From Thalassospira xianhensis MCCC 1A02616 (GTDB lineage: Bacteria; Pseudomonadota; Alphaproteobacteria; Rhodospirillales; Thalassospiraceae): DNA of 64,000 nucleotides. The notes under the pieces were generated by a model. The model saw only the letters and a program-made list of their open reading frames with translations. It ran no database searches and was not told the origin of the DNA. Positions 33,985 through 41,713 of the stretch are shown piece by piece. Position numbers and translations under genes: made by a program. The stretch lies in assembly GCF_003326475.1 (NCBI RefSeq), contig NZ_JPWA01000021.1:21155-85154 (forward strand), written 5' to 3'. Positions within the stretch are counted from its first letter, which is position 1. Each line of letters begins with the position of its first letter.

Positions 33985-34014
33985 TGGGCCGACTGTCATC
34001 TGACGGTCGGCCCA
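33985..34014 (+). promoter_or_regulatory. Intercistronic hairpin after the second HAAT binding-protein gene
   Basis: TGGGCCGACTG (33985-33995) pairs with CGGTCGGCCCA (34004-34014) through 11 positions with one G-U, around an 8-base loop. It lies 22 bases after the binding-protein stop, without a T run. It mirrors the hairpin at 16193 in the other HAAT operon. Confidence 0.6.
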
Positions 34015-34095
34015 ACTGCCCCGATGGGCAATGCTTTTGGCCAATGCTTTGGCTTTCTGTTCGTTAAGCCCTTTTGAACACGCGGCGGATAATCA

Positions 34096-35112
34096 ATGGA
34101 CGCTATATTTCTTCAAATCCTGAATGGTCTGGACAAGGGGGGCGCTTATGCGCTGATTGCCCTTGGTCTGACCCTGGTGTTCGGCACGCTTGGCGTGGTG
34201 AACTTTGCCCATGGTGCCATCTTCATGATCGGCGCCTTTTGTGCGGTGACGCTGGAAAAAATCCTGACGCTGTCTGTCCGGGTCAAGGATGAGTCAGTCA
34301 CCTTCTTTGACGCTTACAAGGAAACGCCTTATCTCGAAGTCTGGTTTGGCGATACCGGCACGGCGATTATTGACTGGTCTGTACCGTTATCGATCATCCT
34401 TGCCATTCCGGTGATGCTGGCGATTGGCGTGATTATGGAGCGCGCACTGATCCGGCATTTCTACAAACGTTCCCACGCCGAACAGATCCTTGTGACATTC
34501 GGTCTGGCGATCGTGTTGCAGGAACTGATCAAATCCTTCTTCGGGGCAAACCCGATCCCGCAAGGTGCACCGGAAATTGTTGCCGGTTCCGCCAATATCG
34601 GGGCATGGATCGGCCTTGGAGAATCTGTGGTTTATCCATGGTGGCGTCTGATTTATCTGTTGTTCTCGACGATTATCATCGGTCTTGTTTTCTCGTTCCT
34701 GCATTTCACGACATATGGAATGGTGGTGCGGGCCGGTATGGCGGACCGTGCAACGGTCGAGCTGCTTGGCATCAATATCGAACGTCGCTTTACCATCGTG
34801 TTTGGCATGGCTGCAGTGGTCGCAGGGCTTGCCGGTGTGATGTACACACCTGTCTTGCCGCCTGATTACCATCTCGGGATGGACTTCCTTGTCCTGTCCT
34901 TTGTCGTCGTCGTTGTCGGCGGCATGGGGTCGCTTCCCGGAGCGGTACTGGCGGGTTTCCTGCTTGGTATCCTGCAATCCTTCTCGTCGATGACCGAAGT
35001 GAAAGACATCTTTCCCGGTATCGACCAGATCATCATCTACCTTGTTGCCGTCGTGATTCTGCTGACCCGTCCGCGTGGTCTGATGGGTCGACGGGGCGTG
35101 ATGGAGAGCTGA
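34096..35112 (+). CDS. HAAT-family ABC permease (LivH-like)
   Basis: A 338-residue permease that begins [44 protein letters not shown], the LivH opening with NFAHG. It has about eight membrane segments; an extra hydrophilic loop (about residues 55-90, [25 protein letters not shown]) lengthens it relative to the 291-residue paralogue at 16279. The coupling segment is [24 protein letters not shown]. The next permease starts 1 base after its stop. Confidence 0.92.
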   Translation: MDAIFLQILNGLDKGGAYALIALGLTLVFGTLGVVNFAHGAIFMIGAFCAVTLEKILTLSVRVKDESVTFFDAYKETPYLEVWFGDTGTAIIDWSVPLSIILAIPVMLAIGVIMERALIRHFYKRSHAEQILVTFGLAIVLQELIKSFFGANPIPQGAPEIVAGSANIGAWIGLGESVVYPWWRLIYLLFSTIIIGLVFSFLHFTTYGMVVRAGMADRATVELLGINIERRFTIVFGMAAVVAGLAGVMYTPVLPPDYHLGMDFLVLSFVVVVVGGMGSLPGAVLAGFLLGILQSFSSMTEVKDIFPGIDQIIIYLVAVVILLTRPRGLMGRRGVMES

Positions 35113-35113
35113 T

Positions 35114-36277
35114 ATGTCAAATACTCAAATCGTCTCGCCCAAGCAGGACCTGATTTATATGGTGGTTCTGTCGGTCGTGGTCCTGACCATGCCGATCTGG
35201 TTGCAGCCTTTCGGTGCGGCCTATCCCGATCTGATGCAGAAGTTCATGATCTTTGGCATCTTTGCCATCGGTTACAATGTCCTGTTTGGCCTGACCGGCT
35301 ATCTTTCCTTCGGTCACGCGGCGTTTCTGGGCGTCGGGTCCTACACCGCCGTCTGGTCATTCAAGCTGCTGTCGATGAATGTCCTGCCGGCAATGATCTT
35401 TGCCGTTGCACTTTCGGGGCTGTTTGCCCTTCTGATCGGCTATGTCTCGTTGCGTCGTTCGGGGATTTATTTCTCGATCCTGACGCTGGCTTTTGCGCAG
35501 ATGTCCTACAATCTGGCCTATTCGGTTCTGACACCGATTACGAACGGTGAAACCGGCCTGCAACTGACGCAGGGTGATGCAAGAGTTCTTGACCGAATGG
35601 CCGGGATCGAAGCATCGGCGGCATTGCCGACCCCGAACCTGTTCGGAATAGAGGGGATCGGATATTCCGGCTTTTACATCTGCGCGGTTCTTCTGATCAT
35701 TTCGTTCTTTATCTATCTGCGTATCTTCCGATCCGCCTTCGGGTTGAAGTTGCGCGCGATTAAGTCGAACCAGAACCGCATGGGGTATACCGGATATAAC
35801 ACCCGGCCCTACCTGATGACCGCCTTTGTCATTTCGGGCATGTATGCCGGCCTCGCCGGATCGCTTCTGGCGGTGACCGATCCGCTGGCCGGGGCGGAGC
35901 GCATGCAGTGGACGGCGTCGGGCGAGGTTGTTCTGATCACCATTCTTGGTGGTGCGGGAACACTGATCGGGCCGCTTCTGGGTGCGGGGATCATCAAGTA
36001 TTTCGAAAACATCTTTTCGGCCTTTAACGATCAGGTTCTGCAAAATGCGTTTTCCTTCCTGCCCGACTGGCTTGGCCATGCGGTGGCATCGGTTGCAGGT
36101 CTGTTCGTTGGGGACGGCTGGCACCTGACCCTTGGTCTTGTTTTCATGCTGATCGTGATTTTCCTGCCGGGTGGCGTGATGGAGGGGATCACACGTCTTT
36201 GGCGTCTGGTTCGGAGCCGAACGACATCGTTTGATGGCAATAAAAAAGAACAACAACCTTCGACGAGGGAGGTCTGA
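35114..36277 (+). CDS. HAAT-family ABC permease (LivM-like)
   Basis: A 387-residue permease with about ten hydrophobic segments and the LivM core [27 protein letters not shown] (about residues 53-79). The later stretch [41 protein letters not shown] is the coupling region. Unlike the LivM part of the 17157 fusion, this one ends after the permease with a short polar tail ([16 protein letters not shown]). It precedes the separate LivG-like ATPase by 3 bases. Confidence 0.92.
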   Translation: MSNTQIVSPKQDLIYMVVLSVVVLTMPIWLQPFGAAYPDLMQKFMIFGIFAIGYNVLFGLTGYLSFGHAAFLGVGSYTAVWSFKLLSMNVLPAMIFAVALSGLFALLIGYVSLRRSGIYFSILTLAFAQMSYNLAYSVLTPITNGETGLQLTQGDARVLDRMAGIEASAALPTPNLFGIEGIGYSGFYICAVLLIISFFIYLRIFRSAFGLKLRAIKSNQNRMGYTGYNTRPYLMTAFVISGMYAGLAGSLLAVTDPLAGAERMQWTASGEVVLITILGGAGTLIGPLLGAGIIKYFENIFSAFNDQVLQNAFSFLPDWLGHAVASVAGLFVGDGWHLTLGLVFMLIVIFLPGGVMEGITRLWRLVRSRTTSFDGNKKEQQPSTREV

Positions 36278-36280
36278 TCG

Positions 36281-37042
36281 ATGTCCGACTACATTCTTGA
36301 TGTCACCGATGTCGACAAGAATTTCGGTGGCCTGCGTGCCCTGTCCGACATCAATCTTCGGGTCAAGGAGGGAACGGTTCATGCCATCATTGGCCCGAAC
36401 GGGGCGGGTAAATCAACCCTGCTTAACGTCATTGTCGGCCGGTTGGCGCCAAATCGCGGGCGGGTGTTGTTGGGCAATGAAGTTCTGACCGGCAAGCATC
36501 CCTACGAAATCAATCAGCTTGGTGTGGCGCGTGTTTTCCAGACGCCGGAAATCTTCCCGGATCTGTCATTGCTGCAAAATGTGATGGTGCCCGCATTGGC
36601 CAAGCGGGATGGCGAGTTCAATATGAGCTTCCTAAAAAGCCTGTTTTCGGAACGCGAAATTCGCGCCGAAGCGGAACATATGCTCGAAGATGTTGGATTG
36701 ATCGAGCATAAGGAACATCTGGCCGGTTCCATGTCGCGCGGTGACAAGCGCCGTCTTGAACTGGCCATGTGCCTGAGCCAGCGGCCCAAGCTTTTCCTGC
36801 TGGATGAACCGACCGCGGGTATGTCGCGACATGACACCAACCGCACGATTGATCTGCTTAAACGGATCAAGGAACGCGGCATGACCAAGGTGATCATCGA
36901 ACATGACATGCATGTCGTGTTCAGTCTGGCAGACCGCATCAGTGTTCTGGCGCAGGGCGCGATCATCGCCGAAGGCACCCCGGAAGAGGTGCGCAACAAT
37001 CCCAAGGTCAAGGAAGCCTATCTCGGAGGGGAAACTGTATGA
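36281..37042 (+). CDS. HAAT-family ABC ATPase (LivG-like)
   Basis: A 253-residue ATPase. Walker A GPNGAGKST lies at about residues 38-46, signature MSRGDKRR at about 150, Walker B LFLLDEPTAGM, H-loop IIEHDMHVVF. LivG hallmark phrases GVARVFQTPEIFPDLSLLQNVMV and ADRISVLAQGAIIAEGTPEEV are present. A GAGGGAGG ribosome site precedes the ATG. It overlaps the LivF-like gene by 4 bases (ATGA). Confidence 0.93.
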   Translation: MSDYILDVTDVDKNFGGLRALSDINLRVKEGTVHAIIGPNGAGKSTLLNVIVGRLAPNRGRVLLGNEVLTGKHPYEINQLGVARVFQTPEIFPDLSLLQNVMVPALAKRDGEFNMSFLKSLFSEREIRAEAEHMLEDVGLIEHKEHLAGSMSRGDKRRLELAMCLSQRPKLFLLDEPTAGMSRHDTNRTIDLLKRIKERGMTKVIIEHDMHVVFSLADRISVLAQGAIIAEGTPEEVRNNPKVKEAYLGGETV

Positions 37043-37791
37043 ACGCGGTCCCGCAAACCAAACCCGTCATGAAACAGGGCGGTGATCCGGCCTTCTTCTC
37101 GGTCTATGATCTGCATGCCTATTATGGCGAGAGCTATATCGTGCAGGGTGTCAGCTTTGACATTCGCGAGGGCGAAATTCTTGCCCTTCTGGGGCGTAAC
37201 GGCGCCGGTAAGACATCGACCCTGCGTGCGCTTGCGCGGATGGCCGATCCGGAACTCAAGCATGGTGAAATCTGGCTCGATCATCAGCCGCTTCACACCA
37301 TGAAGGCATGGCAGGCCGCCCGCCTGGGGCTGCAGCTTGTGCCCGAAGATCGCCGCATCATTCCGGGGATGACGGTTGAGCAGAATCTTGAACTGGCCCA
37401 GATTGCCGAGCCGATTGGCTGGTCGATCCAGCGCATTTACGAACTCTTCCCCCGTCTTGGTGAACGTGCCGAGCAGGAAGCGATCACCCTTTCGGGCGGG
37501 GAGCAGCAGATGCTGGCAATCGGACGGGCATTGGCGCGTGATATCAAGCTGCTGTTGCTTGATGAACCGTATGAAGGTCTTGCGCCGGTGATTGTCCAGG
37601 AGATTGAAAAGACGCTTCAAAATGTCAAAAAGCTTGGCATCACCACCATCATTGTCGAGCAGAACGCGATTGCCGCACTCAAGCTTGCGGATCGTGCGAT
37701 CATCATGGATAGCGGTCAGATCGTGTTTGATGGCACAGCGCAGGCGGTTCTTGATGATACCGAGTTGCGTGATCAGTATCTCGCGATCTGA
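37039..37791 (+). CDS. HAAT-family ABC ATPase (LivF-like)
   Basis: A 250-residue ATPase. Walker A GRNGAGKTS falls near residues 53-61, signature LSGGEQQMLAIGRALA near 153, and LLLLDEPYEGLAP. VEQNA replaces the classical H-loop as usual in LivF. It closes the operon of five transporter genes (32602-37791), and is followed by a strong terminator. Confidence 0.93.
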   Translation: MNAVPQTKPVMKQGGDPAFFSVYDLHAYYGESYIVQGVSFDIREGEILALLGRNGAGKTSTLRALARMADPELKHGEIWLDHQPLHTMKAWQAARLGLQLVPEDRRIIPGMTVEQNLELAQIAEPIGWSIQRIYELFPRLGERAEQEAITLSGGEQQMLAIGRALARDIKLLLLDEPYEGLAPVIVQEIEKTLQNVKKLGITTIIVEQNAIAALKLADRAIIMDSGQIVFDGTAQAVLDDTELRDQYLAI

Positions 37792-37813
37792 TTTTTGACC
37801 AGACAGGGGGAGG

Positions 37814-37880
37814 ATCCCGGCATCTTTGGGTAAGGGTGTGCCGGGATGTCAAAAGGCCGCGCCACTGTGCGCGGCCTTTT
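37814..37880 (+). terminator. Tandem hairpins; rho-independent terminator after the HAAT operon
   Basis: The first hairpin is ATCCCGGCA (37814-37822) with TGCCGGGAT (37839-37847). The second is a perfect 12-base repeat AAAAGGCCGCGC (37851-37862) with GCGCGGCCTTTT (37869-37880) and a 6-base loop, ending in a T run. The second is a textbook terminator. Confidence 0.85.
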
Positions 37881-38009
37881 CCGCGTTTATGCGCTGCCGC
37901 ATATATGCCAGCCAGCAGATAGCCGGTTCACAATTGCGGGTGTCCGGTGCACAATAGTTGCAGCAGACAGGCTTCATAACGGGTTGCCAAACAGCAAGCG
38001 GAAGCACGT

Positions 38010-38792
38010 ATGGAAAATATTCGGGTCCTCGGAACCGGGCATATTGATCTGGCGCGTGATGACATGGGCGAAGTTGATATCGCCATCGGGGTGTTGCGTG
38101 CCACGCTTGCGCATGTGGCTGTTTGTGAGGAAGGTGAGGCCGGCGAGGATGCCGAAAACTGGCTCCATCCCGAAGAAGTCTCTTTGGCGCGCCGTATGAG
38201 CCACGATGGCCGTCGTATAAGCTATATCGCCGGGCGGGTTGCGGCCAAAATTTCCCTGACCAACTGGCTTGCGACCGATGAGCCGGATCGTTTCTGGGTG
38301 CGGCCGGGGGTGTTCGGGCAGCCGTTTATTGATGGCACATCGGCAATCGGGTCCGGGCTGGGGCACAAGCTTCCATGTGTCAGTATCGCGCATAGCGAGG
38401 ATGCTTCCATGGCGATGGCCTATCACCGGGCGCATCCGATGGGTATCGATCTTGCGCCGATTGACGAAGATGCGATGCCGTTGCTGCAGGCGGAGCTGAC
38501 CCGCGAAGAACTTGCGGTAATGGCAAAGCTTGACCTGCCGGAATGCGACGCTGCCCAGCTTCTCTGGAGCTGCAAGGAAAGCCTTGGCAAAACGCTTAAT
38601 ACGGCCTTGATGGTGCCGCTTCCGGTTTTCGAGGTGGCAGAGCTGATAGAAGAACCGCCCTTTATCACGATCCATTATCGCAATTTCGAGCAATTCCGCA
38701 CGATTGCCTGCCGCAATCAAACCGGCTGGTTTACCCTGACCCTGCCACGTGAAACCGAAATTACCGATACGTCATGGCTTGAATGTATCTGA
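38010..38792 (+). CDS. 4'-phosphopantetheinyl transferase superfamily protein
   Basis: A 260-residue protein with the two PPTase motifs: GIDLAPID (Gly145, Asp147) and WSCKESLGKTL (Trp186, Lys189, Glu190), which bind magnesium and coenzyme A. Length places it with the Sfp-like group rather than the short AcpS type. The N-terminal half has ARRMSHDGRRISYIAGRVAAKISLTNWL, the usual region before motif 1. GGAAG lies 6 bases before the ATG. PPTases activate carrier proteins of fatty-acid, polyketide, nonribosomal-peptide or lysine pathways. No carrier-protein gene is in this window, so the partner is elsewhere. Convergent with the Lrp gene. Confidence 0.85.
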   Translation: MENIRVLGTGHIDLARDDMGEVDIAIGVLRATLAHVAVCEEGEAGEDAENWLHPEEVSLARRMSHDGRRISYIAGRVAAKISLTNWLATDEPDRFWVRPGVFGQPFIDGTSAIGSGLGHKLPCVSIAHSEDASMAMAYHRAHPMGIDLAPIDEDAMPLLQAELTREELAVMAKLDLPECDAAQLLWSCKESLGKTLNTALMVPLPVFEVAELIEEPPFITIHYRNFEQFRTIACRNQTGWFTLTLPRETEITDTSWLECI

Positions 38793-38810
38793 TTGTGTCG
38801 GCGGAGGTGC

Positions 38811-39281
38811 CTAGCTGGTTTCGACTGCCAGCCCTTCAAAGTCTTTCAGGACGTTGAGCACAATCGAGGTTTTGACATGCTGCACGGAATCGTGGGGCAG
38901 CAAAACCTCGTTTACGAAATGCGAAAGGGCGGCAAGGTCCTTGGTCACGACCTTCAGGTGATAATCCATTTCCCCGGTCAGGGAATAGGCTTCGAGCACT
39001 TCGGGAAGGTTCGCCAGCAGTTCGGAAAACCGTTTGGCATTGTCGCGATTATGCGTCGCCAGGGTTACGGAAATCACGACCATCAGACCAAGGCCCATTT
39101 TTTGCCGGTCAATATCGGCACGGTATCCGCGAATGAAACCTTCGGCCTCAAGCCGGGCGCGGCGGCGCGAGCATTGTGACGGTGATAACGCGATCCGTTC
39201 TGACAGATCATTGTTGGTCAGGCGTCCGTCGCGCTGCAATTCGGCAAGCAGTTTCAGATCAAGTTTATCAAGTTGCGTCAT
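38811..39281 (-). CDS. Lrp/AsnC-family regulator, divergent from hppD
   Basis: A 156-residue regulator. The N-terminal helix-turn-helix reads LAELQRDGRLTNNDLSERIALSPSQCSRRRARLEAEGFIRGYRA (about residues 12-55). A C-terminal RAM ligand-binding domain has VTLATHNRDNAKRFSELLANLPEVLEAYSLTGEMDYHLKVVTKDLAAL. It is transcribed away from 4-hydroxyphenylpyruvate dioxygenase with 142 bases between. Lrp proteins that bind aromatic amino acids often control that gene, so a tyrosine or phenylalanine response is a fair inference. Confidence 0.92.
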   Translation of the reverse strand: MTQLDKLDLKLLAELQRDGRLTNNDLSERIALSPSQCSRRRARLEAEGFIRGYRADIDRQKMGLGLMVVISVTLATHNRDNAKRFSELLANLPEVLEAYSLTGEMDYHLKVVTKDLAALSHFVNEVLLPHDSVQHVKTSIVLNVLKDFEGLAVETS

Positions 39282-39346
39282 TCATGCACCATTTTGACCA
39301 TTCACGCATGATATGTGTATGAAATGGCGAAAATCAACCGTGAATG
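39279..39346. promoter_or_regulatory. Repeated CATTCAYG boxes, candidate Lrp site
   Basis: CATTCATGCA (39279-39288, overlapping the Lrp start codon), CATTCACGCA (39299-39308) and the inverse CGTGAATG (39339-39346) lie between the divergent Lrp and hppD genes. The first two are 20 bases apart. Repeats in phase and in both orientations fit Lrp-type wrapping and autoregulation. Confidence 0.45.
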
Positions 39347-39423
39347 CACGCACATTGCGGGCGATCTGGCGCAAGATAGGTCCATAACAAGAACCTTTCT
39401 AATTCCAGATCAAGGAGCCTTCG

Positions 39424-40536
39424 ATGGGACCGTTTCCACATGATGCCCCCCGCGCAACGATCACGGCCGATAACCCGGCCGGAACCGATGGCTTTGAGTT
39501 CGTCGAATTTGCCCATGAAGAGGCTGAAAAGCTTGAAACCCTGTTTACGCGCATGGGCTATACGCCGGTTGCCAAGCACAAATCAAAAAACATCACCGTC
39601 TGGCGTCAGGGTGACATCAACTACATCCTGAATGCCGAGCCCGGTTCGCATGGCATGAAGTTTGTTGCAAAGCACGGTCCCTGTGCACCGTCGATGGCGT
39701 GGCGGGTGGTGGATGCCAAACATGCCTTTGATCACGCGGTTTCCAAGGGGGCGGAGCCATATCTTGGCGATGACAAGACCCTTGATGTCCCGGCGATTGT
39801 CGGCATTGGCGGGTCGATTTTGTATTTCATCGATGCGTATGGTGAAACCGGTTCGGCCTATGACGCGGAATTTGACTGGCTGGGCGAACGCGACCCGAAA
39901 CCCGAAGGGGTCGGTTTCTATTATCTCGACCATCTGACGCATAATGTCTATCGCGGCAACATGGATAAATGGTGGGATTTCTATCGGGAGCTTTTCAATT
40001 TCAAACAGATCCACTTCTTTGATATTGCGGGTAAAATCACCGGTCTGGTCAGCCGCGCGATTACATCGCCGTGCGGCAAAATCCGTATTCCGCTTAACGA
40101 ATCAACCGATGACAAAAGCCAGATTGAGGAGTACCTCAAAAAATACAACGGTGAAGGCATCCAGCACATCGCGGTGGGGACGGATGGCATTTATGACGCC
40201 ACCGACAAGCTTGCGGCCAATGACCTTAAATTCATGCCGGGTCCGCCCGATACCTATTACGAACAATCCCATGACCGTGTGCAGGGCCATGACGAGCCGA
40301 TTGAGCGCATGAAAAAACATGGCATCCTGATTGATGGCGAGGGCGTTGTGGATGGCGGCATGACCAAAATCCTGTTGCAGATTTTCTCGAAAACCGTGAT
40401 CGGCCCCATCTTCTTTGAATTCATCCAGCGCAAGGGCGATGAAGGCTTTGGCGAGGGCAATTTCCGCGCCCTGTTTGAAAGCATCGAAGAAGACCAGATC
40501 CGTCGCGGCGTTCTGAAAGTTGATGCAGCGGAATAA
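39424..40536 (+). CDS. hppD: 4-hydroxyphenylpyruvate dioxygenase
   Basis: A 370-residue Fe(II) enzyme that converts 4-hydroxyphenylpyruvate to homogentisate. The two-domain vicinal-oxygen-chelate fold is complete. Predicted iron ligands are His170 (LDHLTHNVYR), His248 (IQHIAVGTDGIYD) and Glu332 (FFEFIQRKG); the C-terminal GNFRALFESIEEDQIRRGVL is the family's closing helix. It is the first dedicated step of the homogentisate pathway, whose later genes lie at 46174-49281. It stands alone, divergent from an Lrp regulator. Confidence 0.97.
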   Translation: MGPFPHDAPRATITADNPAGTDGFEFVEFAHEEAEKLETLFTRMGYTPVAKHKSKNITVWRQGDINYILNAEPGSHGMKFVAKHGPCAPSMAWRVVDAKHAFDHAVSKGAEPYLGDDKTLDVPAIVGIGGSILYFIDAYGETGSAYDAEFDWLGERDPKPEGVGFYYLDHLTHNVYRGNMDKWWDFYRELFNFKQIHFFDIAGKITGLVSRAITSPCGKIRIPLNESTDDKSQIEEYLKKYNGEGIQHIAVGTDGIYDATDKLAANDLKFMPGPPDTYYEQSHDRVQGHDEPIERMKKHGILIDGEGVVDGGMTKILLQIFSKTVIGPIFFEFIQRKGDEGFGEGNFRALFESIEEDQIRRGVLKVDAAE

Positions 40537-40549
40537 GGGTAGCTGAATA

Positions 40550-40577
40550 GGGCAGGCGGATTAAATTGCTCCTGCCC
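40550..40577 (+). terminator. Hairpin after hppD
   Basis: GGGCAGG (40550-40556) pairs with CCTGCCC (40571-40577) across a 14-base loop, 13 bases after the hppD stop. No T run follows, so it is a weak terminator or message-end stabiliser. Confidence 0.4.
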
Positions 40578-40624
40578 AAGGTATTGAAAAATATAACCTT
40601 CTCGCTGCATTGAGCTTTGGTTGG

Positions 40625-40655
40625 GAACTTTTTCCGGATTTTTTAGAAAAAGTTC
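40625..40655 (+). repeat. AT-rich inverted repeat
   Basis: GAACTTTTTC (40625-40634) and GAAAAAGTTC (40646-40655) are perfect 10-base arms around an 11-base loop containing six T. It lies upstream of the terminator at 40719, in a stretch with no gene. Confidence 0.6.
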
Positions 40656-40718
40656 TTGATTTGTTCTTTTGGTTGTGTCATAAAGATAAAGTCAACAGGA
40701 CAAATGGGTCCGGAGACA

Positions 40719-40756
40719 AAACCCGCAAAGCGTGATTCGCTTTTGCGGGTTTTTTG
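40719..40756 (+). terminator. Rho-independent terminator without an adjacent gene
   Basis: AAACCCGCAAAGCG (40719-40732) pairs with the CGCTTTTGCGGGTTT arm that follows a 5-base loop, with one bulged base, and ends in a run of T. It is 180 bases past hppD, so it may end a short unlinked transcript. Confidence 0.75.
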
Positions 40757-40964
40757 CGTTTCGGGCGGCAAAGACAGGAATGGGATGATGATGGGGCAGC
40801 GATCTGATCGTCTGAAAGGGCGATGGCGATATCGCCAACGGGCCGTGAATGGCGCATGGAAAAGTCATTACGGCGGTGGTGCGTCCGGGCCGTAAAGCCG
40901 CGGGAAATTTACGAAAAACGGTTGTTTATCATGACGGGAGAGGTGTGCCCTTTGGGTAAGGGCG

Positions 40965-41004
40965 TTTGTTCGGAGCAGCGGGAGCCGGGGCCAAGTCGGT
41001 CCAG
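40965..41004 (+). repeat. Intergenic repeat module alpha, copy 1
   Basis: This 40-base segment aligns without gaps to 41256-41295 with 10 mismatches by hand count. It begins TTTGTTCGGAGCAGCGGG. No known element name can be assigned. Confidence 0.6.
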
Positions 41005-41120
41005 TTCAGTCCGGTCGGTGAAGCGTGATAATGCCGAGAATCAGCGGGCCCGAATTGCGCCCGGATTGGGTCGGCACTGGATCGGTTGGCCGGGGTGCCG
41101 GGATTGGCTGGCGGAATTGA

Positions 41121-41199
41121 TTGCCAGCGGGCCGATGGATCGTTCGGAGATGCCGAAAGGCCGGTCATCGATGGCGGGATTTGTGCCTGCCATGCGGCA
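41121..41199 (+). repeat. Intergenic repeat module beta, copy 1
   Basis: Aligns without gaps to 41567-41645; about 76 leading bases show 12 mismatches by hand count (about 84% identity). It contains a hairpin-forming GGCGGGATTTGTGCCTGCC. Looser similarity extends on both sides. Confidence 0.7.
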
Positions 41200-41255
41200 G
41201 TGTTCTTGCCTTTGGGGTGGGGTGCGTTTTCGCCGTCCATCGAAAGCCAGAAATT

Positions 41256-41295
41256 TTTGTTTGGGGCAGCGGGGACTGGGGCGAGGCCGGTCTGG
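41256..41295 (+). repeat. Intergenic repeat module alpha, copy 2
   Basis: Diverged copy of 40965-41004, beginning TTTGTTTGGGGCAGCGGG. Confidence 0.6.
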
Positions 41296-41422
41296 TGCTG
41301 CCCGGTTCAGTTCATCCCCGTCTCGTCCTGTCCGCTTTCGTCTGGCCCACCCGGTCGGTGGCGTTTGGCGATGCCGGGGGCTGCGGGGTGGCTGGATTGG
41401 CTTGGTGATTGATCAAATCGTT

Positions 41423-41454
41423 ATTCCGGGCGCAGCGGAGCGCAGACCCGGAAT
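41423..41454. repeat. REP-like palindrome
   Basis: ATTCCGGG (41423-41430) and CCCGGAAT (41447-41454) flank a GC-rich centre (CGCAGCGGAGCGCAGA). This form is typical of the short palindromic repeats scattered between genes in many proteobacteria. Confidence 0.7.
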
Positions 41455-41478
41455 CCGTGCCCGATTGAAAGAGACTGG

Positions 41479-41498
41479 ATTCCCGCCTTCGCGGGAAT
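41479..41498. repeat. REP-like palindrome
   Basis: ATTCCCGCCTTCGCGGGAAT is a perfect 8-base inverted repeat with a CTTC loop. Its translation gives the FPRRRES phrase well known from spurious proteins predicted over bacterial intergenic repeats. Confidence 0.75.
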
Positions 41499-41566
41499 GA
41501 CGATCTGGTTGGGAATGCTTTGTCAGCGGTCTGGGGTTGGATGGAGTCGGGATTGGATTTGCTTGG

Positions 41567-41645
41567 TTGCCAGCAGGCCGATGGTGCATTCGGGCATGTC
41601 GGGAGGTCGGGCATCGATGGCAGGATTTGTGCCTGCCATGCGATG
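41567..41645 (+). repeat. Intergenic repeat module beta, copy 2
   Basis: Second copy of 41121-41199. Its core GGCAGGATTTGTGCCTGCC is a better palindrome than in copy 1, so this copy may be the less decayed one. Confidence 0.7.
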
Positions 41646-41713
41646 ACGTCGTTGTCCTTGGTTGGGCTGCATTTCCGGTATGGACCGAAACCGGTCAAGC
41701 CGGGGCCTGATCC

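Larger units (their letters stand above)
40537..41713. other. 1.2 kb non-coding, repeat-rich block between hppD and the TRAP operon
   Basis: No credible gene is present: the open frames here have no ribosome sites or family features, and one translates the widespread repeat phrase FPRRRESS. The block holds an AT-rich hairpin and a terminator (40625-40756), two pairs of diverged direct repeats and two REP-like palindromes, listed separately. Confidence 0.75.

Noticed and set aside
40823..41500. 225-codon plus-strand open frame
   Set aside because: It crosses REP-like palindromes and both repeat modules, has no ribosome site or family pattern, and its end encodes the usual repeat-derived phrase.
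41312..41698. 128-codon minus-strand open frame with FPRRRESS
   Set aside because: This phrase is a hallmark of translated intergenic repeats, not of a real protein.
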